From Sphingomonadales bacterium (GTDB taxonomy: Bacteria; Pseudomonadota; Alphaproteobacteria; Sphingomonadales; Sphingomonadaceae), in assembly GCA_027483465.1 (NCBI GenBank), contig JAIXUQ010000108.1, forward strand, positions 1-49,177: 49,177 bases of DNA, in the 5' to 3' direction. The notes below the pieces were generated by a model, which saw nothing but the letters and a program-made list of their open reading frames with translations, was not told the DNA's origin and did no database searches. The position numbers and the translations under genes are program-made. Below, piece by piece: positions 26,601 to 34,164 of the stretch. The stretch's first letter is position 1; every line of letters begins with the position of its first letter.

Positions 26601-27092
26601 CGGGCGCTGACCGACGCCGAGCGTGACATCCATGATCGCGGCCTTGTCACCCTGATCCGCCAGCATCACGACGCCATCGATGCTGCCGTGGCCGAAGCCT
26701 ATGGCTGGCCGGCGACCCTTGACGACGAAGCCATCCTCACCTGGCTGGTGGCGCTGAACAAGGAACGTACTGCCGAAGAAGCGCGCGGCCTCGTCCGTTG
26801 GCTGCGCCCGGAATTTCAGGCCCCGAACTATCAGGCGCCAGTGGCGCAGGGCCTCGATCTGGGCGACACGCCCGCCCCGCTGCCCAGCACCATCATCCCG
26901 TGGCCGGGCACCCTGCCCGAACAGGTCAGCGCAGTGCAGGCCATCCTCACCGCCGCCCGCGCCCCGCTCGCCGTCGCCGATGTCGCCCGCGCCTTCAAGG
27001 CCAAGCGCGCCGCCACGGTGAAACCCGTGCTTGATGCCCTGGCCGGCATCGGCATGGCCCGCCGGCTTTCTGATGGGCGCTACGCAGCGTGA
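23613..27092 (+). CDS. MmeI-like fused restriction endonuclease and DNA methyltransferase
   Basis: A 1159-residue single-chain restriction-modification enzyme. The N-terminus has a nuclease motif D74-x9-E84-A-K86 (RIDCYKRDCFILEAKQ), with the same spacing as D70/E80/K82 of MmeI. A helical spacer includes MRVLFTMFAEDSGLIPPGSF. The methyltransferase has motif I DPACGTGNF (426-434) and motif IV NPPF (591-594), typical of N6-adenine methylation. A target-recognition domain fills about 760-1000, with FDPFPFP near its end. It would both methylate and cut DNA at its own site. ATG 23613 is chosen; the 65 codons upstream look non-coding. It is the first gene inside the candidate island. Confidence 0.85.
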   Translation: MQVLQTIDAFITRWRETGGSELANTQSFINDLCHLLEVEAPAGSRADDALNNYVYERRVFQDNGDGSQSFGRIDCYKRDCFILEAKQGSEADRAAADRGEDDLDLFGQTASARVKRGTAKRGTPAWARAMVQAKGQAERYAKALPTDHGWPPFLLVVDVGYCIEVYADFTGTGRAYAQFPDRARYRIMLDDLHDEAVRERLHAIWTDPKSLDPTARAARVTRDIADLLATVARRIEKRGHNPERTSGFLMRVLFTMFAEDSGLIPPGSFTGLLKSQRAHPQHLELQLAALWQAMDEGQFAPALGVPLRKFNGYLFKDRTAISLDAEELEVLIQAAEHVWTEVEPAIFGTLLERALNHKERAKLGAHYTPRAYVERLIGPTIIEPLRADWDGVRGAAATLIEEGKADEARATVQGFHAKLAQTKVLDPACGTGNFLYVAMARMKELEGEVIALLEELGDTQYVVELTGHTITPENFLGIEINPRAAAIAQLVLWIGYLQWHFRVNGANRPPPEPILRDVRTIENRDALIEWDDRVLERDEQGVPVTRWDGETTKPHPVTGKPVPDETARVEVYRYIRPRAAKWPAADFIVGNPPFIGGKDVRDRLGDGYFEALFATTDVPESADFVMHWWDKAAAAVRAGTTRRFGYVTTNSITQTFSRRVVAKHLDAKDGVSLLFAIPNHPWVDEKDGAAVRIAMTVAASGKASGRLMTVTDETGAPERIDFAGAAGTVTSNLRVGADVTATLALKANEGLCSPGVKLHGDGFIVTPEEAARLLPVAPTSARIRDGLAPEPAVIFDYRNGRDLAARPRGVKLIDLYGLGEAEVRDGYPAVYQHLLATVKPVRDQNNRASYRDNWWLFGEQRSELRKALRGVGRYIATIETAKHRVFQFLPMDVVPDNKLICTALDDAFHLGVLSSRFHVPWAIASGGRLGMGDDPVYVKTSCFDPFPFPADVPEPLKARIRAEAEALDALRKRVLAAHDDLTLTKLYNVLEALREGRALTDAERDIHDRGLVTLIRQHHDAIDAAVAEAYGWPATLDDEAILTWLVALNKERTAEEARGLVRWLRPEFQAPNYQAPVAQGLDLGDTPAPLPSTIIPWPGTLPEQVSAVQAILTAARAPLAVADVARAFKAKRAATVKPVLDALAGIGMARRLSDGRYAA

Positions 27093-27277
27093 TGGTGCTC
27101 AATCTGGCCGCAAGTGGGCCGCAAACTGACCGGCAGCTCGCAAAGTCGATCCTCGAATAATCGACATTCCCAGATTGCGCGGCTGTGGAGTTCCAGATCC
27201 GCTGCTGGCAGCAAGGAGAGAGTCGGCTCATCTCGCAATTGTGCCTGCAGGCCTCACCGTTTAGAACAAACTTGAAA

Positions 27278-27353
27278 CGGGCATGATACCCGCTTAGTCT
27301 ACTTAAAGTGGGCATTATACCCGCTGTAGAGCTGCAAGCGGTCATCGTACCCA
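27278..27353 (+). promoter_or_regulatory. three regularly spaced operator-like repeats
   Basis: Three 15-bp imperfect palindromes lie at 27278-27292 (CGGGCATGATACCCG), 27309-27323 (TGGGCATTATACCCG) and 27339-27353 (CGGTCATCGTACCCA). Their starts are 31 and 30 bases apart, about three turns of the helix, so all three face the same side. They occupy the 280-base gap before the MerR-like gene (27372) and end just before its AGGAG ribosome site. They are most simply binding sites for that regulator, controlling the three-gene cassette. The rest of the gap (27093-27277) shows nothing I can name. Confidence 0.75.
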
Positions 27354-27371
27354 TTTAGGAGATCGGCGATC

Positions 27372-27827
27372 ATGATCCCGGCCGGCCGCGTGCAAAGCCT
27401 GACGGGGCTAACCCCCAACCAGCTCCGGGAGTGGTCGCATCGCCGCGACCTCATTCGAGCGGACTTGGAGGCGTGCGGGCCTGGCCGCCCGGCGCTATAT
27501 AGTTGGCAGACGGTCCTGCTATTGCGGATTACGGTCGTCCTGCGTGAGCGGTTCCGGATCGAGCTCCAGGCGCACAAGGATCTCCTGCACGCGTTGCGAG
27601 ACCTCTTTTCGGGAGTGCCCTTCCCATCATTACGCGGCTGCGTGTTGGCGCTGCGCGCTATGGAGCACGGCGAGCTTTTTTCGGAAGGCATGGTCCGGGT
27701 CGGCGACGGCGATCCGGATACCTTGTTTCTGCGGCTCGATCCGCATCTCGACGTACTCGAGGCGGAGTTCGCGCCGCAGGAGCAGAGCGTACAGCTACCG
27801 CTGTTTCGCGCGGTGCGGATCCGATGA
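27372..27827 (+). CDS. MerR-like DNA-binding regulator of the methyltransferase/PIN cassette
   Basis: A 151-residue protein with a MerR-type winged helix at the N-terminus (LTGLTPNQLREWSHRRDLI, then GRPALYSWQTVLLLRITVVL). A helical middle (about 65-85) and a C-terminal part without cysteine clusters follow, so metal sensing is unlikely. AGGAG lies 10 bases before ATG 27372. Its stop overlaps the methyltransferase start (ATGA). The three palindromes directly upstream suggest it controls its own operon, probably as a repressor that keeps methyltransferase and nuclease balanced; this is inference. Confidence 0.7.
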   Translation: MIPAGRVQSLTGLTPNQLREWSHRRDLIRADLEACGPGRPALYSWQTVLLLRITVVLRERFRIELQAHKDLLHALRDLFSGVPFPSLRGCVLALRAMEHGELFSEGMVRVGDGDPDTLFLRLDPHLDVLEAEFAPQEQSVQLPLFRAVRIR

Positions 27828-30319
27828 GCGCTCTCGCCTCAATCGAGGAGGGCTTGCGCGACCTCGGTTACGACGCTGCCGCGCTACATCGCGCCTATAG
27901 CTTCGCCGACGTTCTCGATGCGGCCGAAGAGACGCGCACCGTCGCGTTGGCAGCCTTCACCCAGACCCCCGAGTCTTTCCGGTCAGCAGCGTTCGGGGTG
28001 GTCGAAGGCGCGCCCGACAGCGCGGCCGCGGTCATGGCCAATCGCGCGCTCGGCGCACCGATCTTCTTGTCGATCGACGGCAGCGATATCGGCGTGTGGG
28101 CGGTCGGCGCCCGTACGGCGCCCCGGCTTCTCGAACGGGTGCCTGTCGACCAATTGCCAACCTTGTTTGCAAGACACCGCGACAGTTGGACGCCGCAGGC
28201 GCTGCATCGCGCCAAGGCGCTTGGCCTACCGCGCGGCCCGGTGCAGTTCGATTTCATCGATCTCGGTTTGCTTCCGGCGATCGAGCAGGAGGTGCAGCAC
28301 AAGCTCCATAGGACGATGGCTGAGGTCCTCGACCTTCTGCTCCCGACTGAGTCGGGCGGCGATCGCGAGAAGGCGGCGTTTCGGCTAACGTTTCGTCTGC
28401 TCGCGGCTAAGATCCTGATCGATCGCGAGCATCCGGCCGCGGCTGGCTGGGCGCAGCACGATGTCGCCGCGGTGCTCGACGGGATCCAAGGCTACTACGG
28501 ACTAGGTCTGCTCGGTACCGACGTCGCAGCGGTTGCTGCCGACGACATCGCCGCCGCCTGGGCGCGGCTGCGCCAATCGATCTCCCTGCGAAACATCTCA
28601 TCCGACAGTCTCGCCTTCGTATATGAGAATACACTGGTCACCGCGGACACCCGCAAGCTCTTCGGCACCCACAGTACGCCGCGTCCAGTTGCGGAATACG
28701 TGCTGAACCGGATCAATCTTTCGCGCTGCGACCCGGCAAAGGTGCGGATCGTCGAACCTTTTGCGGGCGCCGGCATATTCCTCGTCGCGGCACTACGTGA
28801 GCTTCGCGATTTGCTGCCGCCCGAATGGACTGCGGCCGAACGACATCAGTTCCTGGTCGAGCGTATTGCCGGCGCCGAGCTCGACACATTTGCTTGCGAG
28901 GTTGCGACACTGTCGCTGATCTTGGCGGATTATCCGAACGCCAATGGCTGGCACCTCCGTTCCATCGACCTGTTTAAGGCCGGGGCGCTCGAAGTGTTGC
29001 TCAAGGACTCGACGCTGATTCTGTGCAACCCGCCGTTCGAGGATTTCACCGCCGAGGAGCGAATCGATTATCCCGAAGCCTTCGCGATCTCGCCATCGAA
29101 AGCGATGGTTGCTCTCCACGCCGCAATCGACGCAGCTCCGGAGGCGCTCGGGTTCGTGCTGCCGCGCGGGGTGCTGCAGCAGACCAAATATCGCAAGTTG
29201 CGGCAGCGGCTGGCGGGTGCGTATGGCCGGGTCGAGTTGGTCTCGCTCCCCGACCGGATTTTCGAGAAGGCGACTTACCCGTGCGCGTTGGTGATCGCGA
29301 CGGAACGCCGACCGGTCGATAATGCTAAAAAGCCGCTTAGGCTGACTGCCAAGACAGTAGCAGATAGCGCCAGGTTGCGGTTCCTTGCCGACGGATTCGT
29401 CAGCTCTATTGTGGACGCGGTGCGCCCAGCTGCCGAAGGGGACTTGTGGGTCAGCGAGCTGGAAGCAGTGTGGTCCTATCTTCACGACGCGCCTCGTCTT
29501 GGGAACCAAGCGGAGATTTTCCGCGGGCTTCAATGGCGTTCCCAACGCGAGGGCGTATTCAATGAAGACGGTCCGATGCGCCAACGCGGCGTCTATAAGC
29601 CGGGAGACAGCCTAGCCCCGTTCCATCTGACGAATCCCGTGCGGTTAAGCATCGACCCCGAGCTCAACTTGTACCCCGGTCCGCTAACCCGCCCTTGGGA
29701 AAAGCCAAAAGTCCTGATCAACAACCAGCGCTCATCGCGCGGTCCTTGGCGGCTTGCGGCGGCCGCCGATGCAAGCGGACTTTGGGCCTCGCAGCAGTTT
29801 ACCGCGATCTGGCCAACCGGCGAGCTCGGGATCGATTCCCTCGCCGCCATTCTCAACGGGCCGCTCGCCAACGCCTATGTGACTGAACACTCGACCGACC
29901 ACGATTTCACTAACGTCATGCTGGCGAGCATGCCATTACCGCGCAAGCTCGATACGGCCGCGCTTGGGGAGGCCGTCCGGGAATACCAGGCTGTACTGCA
30001 CGAGAAGCTGCACACAGTGCTTCCGGTCGACTGCGATGCGCGGCTCAACAGCCTGCTCGTCTGGATCGATGCGCTCGTCCTTTCGGGCTATGACCTGCCG
30101 CCGCGTATGGAGCGGCAGCTATTCGACTATTTCGAAGGCCGCGAGCGGCCTGTGTTGCACGAATTCCGGGGCTGGTTGCCGAAGGATTTGAAGGGATACG
30201 TACCGCTTCTGGAATGGCTGACCAAAGATTATGCGCCCAACCGCGGCGCATGGGTGCTCGATGTCTTCAGACCGGCGCCAGCGGAGGAGAATGACGCGCT
30301 TTCCAGGTTCCTTGCCTAA
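27824..30319 (+). CDS. N6-adenine DNA methyltransferase with target-recognition region
   Basis: An 831-residue methyltransferase. Residues 1-290 form an N-terminal domain I do not recognise. Motif I is VEPFAGAGIFL (about 310-320) and motif IV is NPPF (402-405, in LILCNPPFEDF), the gamma-type order of N6-adenine enzymes. LPRGVLQQTKYRKLRQRLAG and SLPDRIFEKATYPCALV follow. About residues 560-830 probably form a target-recognition domain, with SSRGPW and a TDHDFTNVML stretch. No PD-ExK nuclease motif is seen. It starts on the regulator stop (ATGA) and its TAA overlaps the PIN gene start (TAATG). It is related to Eco57I/PglX-type enzymes, but no other BREX or DISARM gene is nearby. Confidence 0.82.
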   Translation: MSALASIEEGLRDLGYDAAALHRAYSFADVLDAAEETRTVALAAFTQTPESFRSAAFGVVEGAPDSAAAVMANRALGAPIFLSIDGSDIGVWAVGARTAPRLLERVPVDQLPTLFARHRDSWTPQALHRAKALGLPRGPVQFDFIDLGLLPAIEQEVQHKLHRTMAEVLDLLLPTESGGDREKAAFRLTFRLLAAKILIDREHPAAAGWAQHDVAAVLDGIQGYYGLGLLGTDVAAVAADDIAAAWARLRQSISLRNISSDSLAFVYENTLVTADTRKLFGTHSTPRPVAEYVLNRINLSRCDPAKVRIVEPFAGAGIFLVAALRELRDLLPPEWTAAERHQFLVERIAGAELDTFACEVATLSLILADYPNANGWHLRSIDLFKAGALEVLLKDSTLILCNPPFEDFTAEERIDYPEAFAISPSKAMVALHAAIDAAPEALGFVLPRGVLQQTKYRKLRQRLAGAYGRVELVSLPDRIFEKATYPCALVIATERRPVDNAKKPLRLTAKTVADSARLRFLADGFVSSIVDAVRPAAEGDLWVSELEAVWSYLHDAPRLGNQAEIFRGLQWRSQREGVFNEDGPMRQRGVYKPGDSLAPFHLTNPVRLSIDPELNLYPGPLTRPWEKPKVLINNQRSSRGPWRLAAAADASGLWASQQFTAIWPTGELGIDSLAAILNGPLANAYVTEHSTDHDFTNVMLASMPLPRKLDTAALGEAVREYQAVLHEKLHTVLPVDCDARLNSLLVWIDALVLSGYDLPPRMERQLFDYFEGRERPVLHEFRGWLPKDLKGYVPLLEWLTKDYAPNRGAWVLDVFRPAPAEENDALSRFLA

Positions 30320-30816
30320 TGGAGCAGATCCTTCTGGACACCAACTTCGTTTCGGTGTTGTTTGATTCGCGACGCCTCAATTTTGAGGCGGTGCAGGCTC
30401 GCGCACAGGCATTCACCGAGCACGACCTCGTCTACCTGTCGGCGATCGTCCTCGCTGAGCTGCGTTATGGAATGGAGGCCGCGCAGCGTGCCGGACAGGA
30501 CGTCATCCATATCCGGCATACGCTTGAGCAGGCAGCCACCTATCCGCTGGCTCAAGTCGGTCGCCACACCGCGGAAGTTTATGGCGACGTCAAGGCGCGC
30601 CTCGCTGATCACTATCTCGACCTCACGCGCCGCCCGCCACGATGGATCGAGAACTGGCAAGATAGAGCGTCAAGCCAAATGCTTCAGGTTGACGAAAACG
30701 ACCTCTGGATTGTCGCGCAAGCCGTCGAGCGCGATTATCTTCTTTTGACAAGCGACCAGCGCCTTGCGGATCGTTTCCGCCCCGCAATTGCGGAACTCCG
30801 TGTAGAAGTTGTTTAA
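30319..30816 (+). CDS. PIN-domain ribonuclease (VapC-like), no antitoxin
   Basis: A 165-residue PIN domain with all four acidic catalytic positions: D7 (LLDTNFVS), E47 (VLAELRYG), D128 (DENDLWIVAQA) and D146 (LLLTSDQRLADRF). It is somewhat longer than typical VapC toxins (about 130). VapC normally has a small antitoxin gene directly before it. Here the ATG overlaps the last base of the methyltransferase stop codon, so the PIN protein is coupled to the methyltransferase. It may be the cutting arm of this cassette or a toxin held in check by the methyltransferase or the MerR-like protein. Confidence 0.85.
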   Translation: MEQILLDTNFVSVLFDSRRLNFEAVQARAQAFTEHDLVYLSAIVLAELRYGMEAAQRAGQDVIHIRHTLEQAATYPLAQVGRHTAEVYGDVKARLADHYLDLTRRPPRWIENWQDRASSQMLQVDENDLWIVAQAVERDYLLLTSDQRLADRFRPAIAELRVEVV

Positions 30817-30954
30817 TCGCTTTTGCTTCACGCCGATACCCCGGTGGGCTGCTTCCGACAACAACCCAGCGTAACGTCGTCGTCTGCAATGCGGGCGCAA
30901 AGCAACCGTTTTCAATCGACGTTCCCTTCAAACCACTGCGTTCAACCCCTTGCG

Positions 30955-32112
30955 TTAAATGGTGGACAGCAGCCTCGCTGCAATGAACGCGCTGACCGTT
31001 TCGGCTGCCTCCATGACGGTGGTATCCGCAAGGTGCATGTAGCGCTGGGTGGTGGTCAGGCGACGGTGGCCCAACAGCTTGCTGATGGTCGGCGTGTTTT
31101 CGCAGTGGAGGGCGGCGTGGCTGGCATAGCTGTGGCGCAGGTCATGCACGCGCAAGCGCTTGATCTTGACCGCTGGCAGCAGCCGGTCATGCCAGAAGAA
31201 GTGAAACTGCTTCATGGGAACGGCGGGGCGGGCGCGCTGCGGAAACAGCCATGGCGACCGGATGTCACGCGGAATGCGCTCGGCCGCAGCAATGGCCGCT
31301 GGCCCCAACATCACGCGGCGCGGCCCGGTCTTGCTGTCGTGTAACGTCATGATCGAGCCGGCGATGTCGTCACGGCGCAGGCCCAGCACTTCGCCCCGGC
31401 GGCAGCCGGTGTAGAGCAACAGCCGCACTGCCCCCACTTCGAGTGGATAGTCGGGATTTAGCTGCTCCAGGGCAGCGCCGAGGCGGGCCAGCTCGTCCTC
31501 GGTGAGGAAGCGCTCGATCTTGCGGCGGGGGTTGAACCGGACGGCCGAACAGGGGTTGGACCCGTTGGGTAGCACCTCCCATTCCATCGCGGTGTTGAGC
31601 ATGGCCTTGAGGATTTCCAGGGCACGGTTGGCGCCGCCGGGCGTGCGCAGGCTGCGCGACGCGAACCAGTCGGCGATGCGCGGCGTGTCGATCTGGTCGA
31701 GGAACACGCCCTTGAACGCCGGCATGATGTAGCGGCGCATGTAAACGTCCCACGCCTTTTGGGTCGACGGCTTGAAGAACGCGACGACGCGGCGGCGATA
31801 GTCGGCCTCGAACGTCTCGAACAATGGCACGCGCAAGGCCTTGCGCTTGACGGCGCCGGGATCGCCGCCGGTCTTGGCGTCGAACACGATGCGCATGGCA
31901 CGCTGGTAAGCGGCATACTCGGTGATGACGCGGGCGTTGCCCAACGTGAGCTTGCTCACCTTGCCGTGGATCCGAGTGAGCACGATCCAGCTCTGCCGGC
32001 CGCTGGCGCGGGTGACAAGGCCAAGGCCGGGGATGGTTGCATCCCAGCTGATGCTGGCGCTGCCGATGGCCTGGCTGATTTCGGTATGGCTGAACGATGG
32101 GGCGACGGTCAT
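30955..32112 (-). CDS. tyrosine recombinase (inner integrase)
   Basis: A 385-residue integrase with the full catalytic set: R238 (TGCRRGE), K261 (DSKTG), H323-x2-R326 (HDLRHSYAS), H349 (LLGHRRL) and Y358 (TTQRYMHL). An N-terminal arm-binding region and a core-binding domain (about 95-190) precede it. Its ATG overlaps the stop of the outer integrase by 4 bases. It ends facing the PIN gene. It probably moves the island together with its partner. Confidence 0.92.
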   Translation of the reverse strand: MTVAPSFSHTEISQAIGSASISWDATIPGLGLVTRASGRQSWIVLTRIHGKVSKLTLGNARVITEYAAYQRAMRIVFDAKTGGDPGAVKRKALRVPLFETFEADYRRRVVAFFKPSTQKAWDVYMRRYIMPAFKGVFLDQIDTPRIADWFASRSLRTPGGANRALEILKAMLNTAMEWEVLPNGSNPCSAVRFNPRRKIERFLTEDELARLGAALEQLNPDYPLEVGAVRLLLYTGCRRGEVLGLRRDDIAGSIMTLHDSKTGPRRVMLGPAAIAAAERIPRDIRSPWLFPQRARPAVPMKQFHFFWHDRLLPAVKIKRLRVHDLRHSYASHAALHCENTPTISKLLGHRRLTTTQRYMHLADTTVMEAAETVSAFIAARLLSTI

Positions 32113-33443
32113 GCTTGTGCCTCCTGGCCAAAGCCCGTCGCGGCGCTGAGGCGGTCCGACATGCGCCTGACGGCGCTGGCCACCGCCTCGTCAGAAAGAT
32201 GCGCATAGCGCTGGGTGGTTTCGGCAAGGCCATGGCCCAAAAGCTTGGAGACGGTCGGCAGGCCGATGCGCAGCATGACGGCGTGGCTGGCATAATTGTG
32301 GCGAAGGTCATGGATGCGGCAATGGGTGATGCCGGCACCGGCCAGGAGCGCCGCCCACCATTTGCTCTGGATGACAAGCGGCCGCTTGCCGGTGCCTGGA
32401 AAGACCAGGGGTGACCTGTCATCGCGCGCGATACTGGCAAGGACATCGCGCGCGGCCTGGCCCAGATACAGCGTCTTGGGGCCGGTCTTGGAGCGCGGCA
32501 GGTGAATGTAGCGCCCGTCGATCCAGTCCCATTCAAGCGTGGTGATCTCGCTCTTGCGGGCACCGGTGAGCAGCAGCAGGCGAATGACCGCACATTCCAG
32601 CGGCCAGCGCTGCTGTGCGGCGTCAAGCGCGCGGCCAAGCCGGACCAGCTCGTCACGGGTGAGGTAACGTGCCAGGCCGGGCTGCTCTCTGCGGCGCAAG
32701 CCGCGACACGGGTTGCTGCCCTTGGGTCGAAGGCCAAGGGTTTCGGCATGCTTCATCATCACCGACAGCACCGGCAGCGTGCGGTTGACAACGCCGGGCT
32801 TCGACATGGTCGCATCGCGCCAGGCCAGCATGTCGGCGCGGGTGATGTCGGCAAGCTGCATCTCTCCAATCGTCGGCAGCACATACCGGTCGACCAGTTG
32901 CCGGTTGCAGGCCAATGTGGTGGCCGCCCAGCGATGGGCATGGGTGGCCAGATACTGCCCGGCATAATCAGCCAGGCTGAGCGACTGAGCGACTGCCACA
33001 GCGGCGAACGGGTCGACCACGCGCCCGCCGATCTGCACCCGGCTCAGCAGCGCCCGCGCCTTGCGCCGCGCCATGCGCGGGTCCATGTCGCCGACCTTGC
33101 CGATCACCCGGCGGCGGGTGTGGCCACGCTCGCGGTACTGGATGACATAGGCCTGGTTTCCCGCCGTGCTCACCCGGATGCCAAAGCCGGGCAGTTCCGT
33201 ATCCCAGATCAGCCTGTCCTTGGCCTTCTCTGGTGGCGTCCCTGCCCCGCTGCCAGGCGCCATGTTTGCAGACCCGTCATCGCGTGCTACCTTCAATTCA
33301 GCGATGGCTGATTTTGCCGCCCGGCGCCCGACCCGTCGCCCCCGCTTTTCCTCGCCAATCTCGCCGTCCGCGCCGGAACCGCCGGGGTTGCGAGAGGTGA
33401 CAAATTGCCGATTCGAAGCGCTTGCCAAGCCCTTGGTTTTCAT
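32109..33443 (-). CDS. tyrosine recombinase (outer integrase)
   Basis: A 444-residue integrase. The first 75 residues are a basic, low-complexity extension, followed by an arm-binding domain (IWDTELPGFGIRVSTAGNQA), a core-binding domain and a catalytic domain with TGARKSE, RSKTGPK, HDLRHNYASH, LLGHGLAETT and TQRYAHL; all catalytic residues are present. AGGGG lies upstream of ATG 33443; shorter starts inside the basic extension are possible. It is related to but clearly diverged from its neighbour and lies 44 bases from the right 12-bp repeat, the usual place for an island integrase. Confidence 0.92.
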   Translation of the reverse strand: MKTKGLASASNRQFVTSRNPGGSGADGEIGEEKRGRRVGRRAAKSAIAELKVARDDGSANMAPGSGAGTPPEKAKDRLIWDTELPGFGIRVSTAGNQAYVIQYRERGHTRRRVIGKVGDMDPRMARRKARALLSRVQIGGRVVDPFAAVAVAQSLSLADYAGQYLATHAHRWAATTLACNRQLVDRYVLPTIGEMQLADITRADMLAWRDATMSKPGVVNRTLPVLSVMMKHAETLGLRPKGSNPCRGLRRREQPGLARYLTRDELVRLGRALDAAQQRWPLECAVIRLLLLTGARKSEITTLEWDWIDGRYIHLPRSKTGPKTLYLGQAARDVLASIARDDRSPLVFPGTGKRPLVIQSKWWAALLAGAGITHCRIHDLRHNYASHAVMLRIGLPTVSKLLGHGLAETTQRYAHLSDEAVASAVRRMSDRLSAATGFGQEAQA

Positions 33444-33487
33444 GTAGCACGACCCCTGAAAACTGTTTCATTTCAACAGCTTGCTGT

Positions 33488-33499
33488 GTCGTGTGTGAC
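33488..33499 (+). repeat. right 12-bp direct repeat, candidate attR
   Basis: GTCGTGTGTGAC, a copy of 23335-23346 in the same orientation. It is just upstream of the outer integrase gene. Taken as core sites, the two copies define an island of about 10.15 kb. The sequence after it, to 33699, has no gene I can support. Confidence 0.55.
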
Positions 33500-33699
33500 G
33501 ATTTCCACCACTCGCAAGCCGCTGATCGTCGATGTGATATGCGGCAATGGGCTGGCGGGGCATGTCGAACCTCTGATTGGTTAAGCTGCGCTTAGCGCCC
33601 GTGAAGTGGTTTCGGACGGGCAAGCGGAGCGGTCGCAGAGCCGAGGGCTACAAGCAAAAAAGGGGCCTTGTGGCCCCGGACGCAGCGGCGTGGCCGACC

Positions 33700-33921
33700 T
33701 CAGTAGAGGCCGGACATTCGCCCTGGTGCAGTATGAACAATGCGGTCGATGATGTCCTGATCGAGGGGGCCGAAGTCGCCTTCGTCGATGACTTCGTAAT
33801 GGCCGTCATCGAAGGCCAGGACGTGATTGTCGAAAGCCGAGATGCGGGTGCGCTGGTAGGCGCGGTTGAGAGCGGCTTCATAGGCGGCGTTGAGGTCGTC
33901 AGCGGTGCAGATGGTGGTCAT
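33700..33921 (-). CDS. 73-residue plasmid hypothetical protein
   Basis: A short acidic protein: MTTICTADDLNAAYEAALNR at the start, then a beta-rich FDNHVLAFDDGHYEVIDEG and a C-terminal DQDIIDRIVHTAPGRMSGL. AGGAG lies 7 bases before ATG 33921. I do not recognise a named family. The codon pattern and ribosome site support a real gene. It is transcribed away from the inverted-repeat region at 33967-34164. Confidence 0.6.
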   Translation of the reverse strand: MTTICTADDLNAAYEAALNRAYQRTRISAFDNHVLAFDDGHYEVIDEGDFGPLDQDIIDRIVHTAPGRMSGLY

Positions 33922-33966
33922 GGCGAAGCTCCTTTGCATCGTCGCTCATGCGACAGGGCTGCGCGG

Positions 33967-34164
33967 GACGGGGCGGTCTGGCAGGGGTCAGGGATCGCGC
34001 CATGCGCGACCGCGCAGCGGCGACGGGGGAGACGATTTTTTCCGGCAGGAGCCGTGCCGCTGCACCGTCATGGTCGATCAAAACCGAACCAAGGATCGGC
34101 ATGGTTTCTGCCGGAAAAAATGGTGGGGCCCGGTCGTCCTTGACGCCTGCCAGACCGCCCCGTC
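33967..34164. repeat. 198-bp nested inverted repeat
   Basis: No gene is supported between 33922 and 34370. The outer arms are a perfect 19-bp inverted repeat (33967-33985 and 34146-34164, GACGGGGCGGTCTGGCAGG and its complement), extending inwards with two mismatches to about 28 bp. Inner arms of 13 bp (TTTTTTCCGGCAG at 34036-34048, complement at 34108-34120) also continue imperfectly. The genes on either side point away from it. It may be two facing copies of one control region, an origin or single-strand initiation structure, or a small non-autonomous element. Confidence 0.8.

Noticed and set aside
27824-30319. Reading the methyltransferase as PglX of a BREX system or as part of DISARM
   Set aside because: No BrxA, BrxB, BrxC, PglZ, DrmA, DrmB or DrmC-like gene is present in the window.
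30319-30816. Calling the PIN gene an ordinary VapBC toxin
   Set aside because: There is no VapB-like gene upstream; the gene starts on the methyltransferase stop codon.
33577-34143. A 188-codon plus-strand frame over the 73-residue gene and the inverted repeat
   Set aside because: Antisense to a gene with a good ribosome site and running through the nested palindrome; no domain is recognised.
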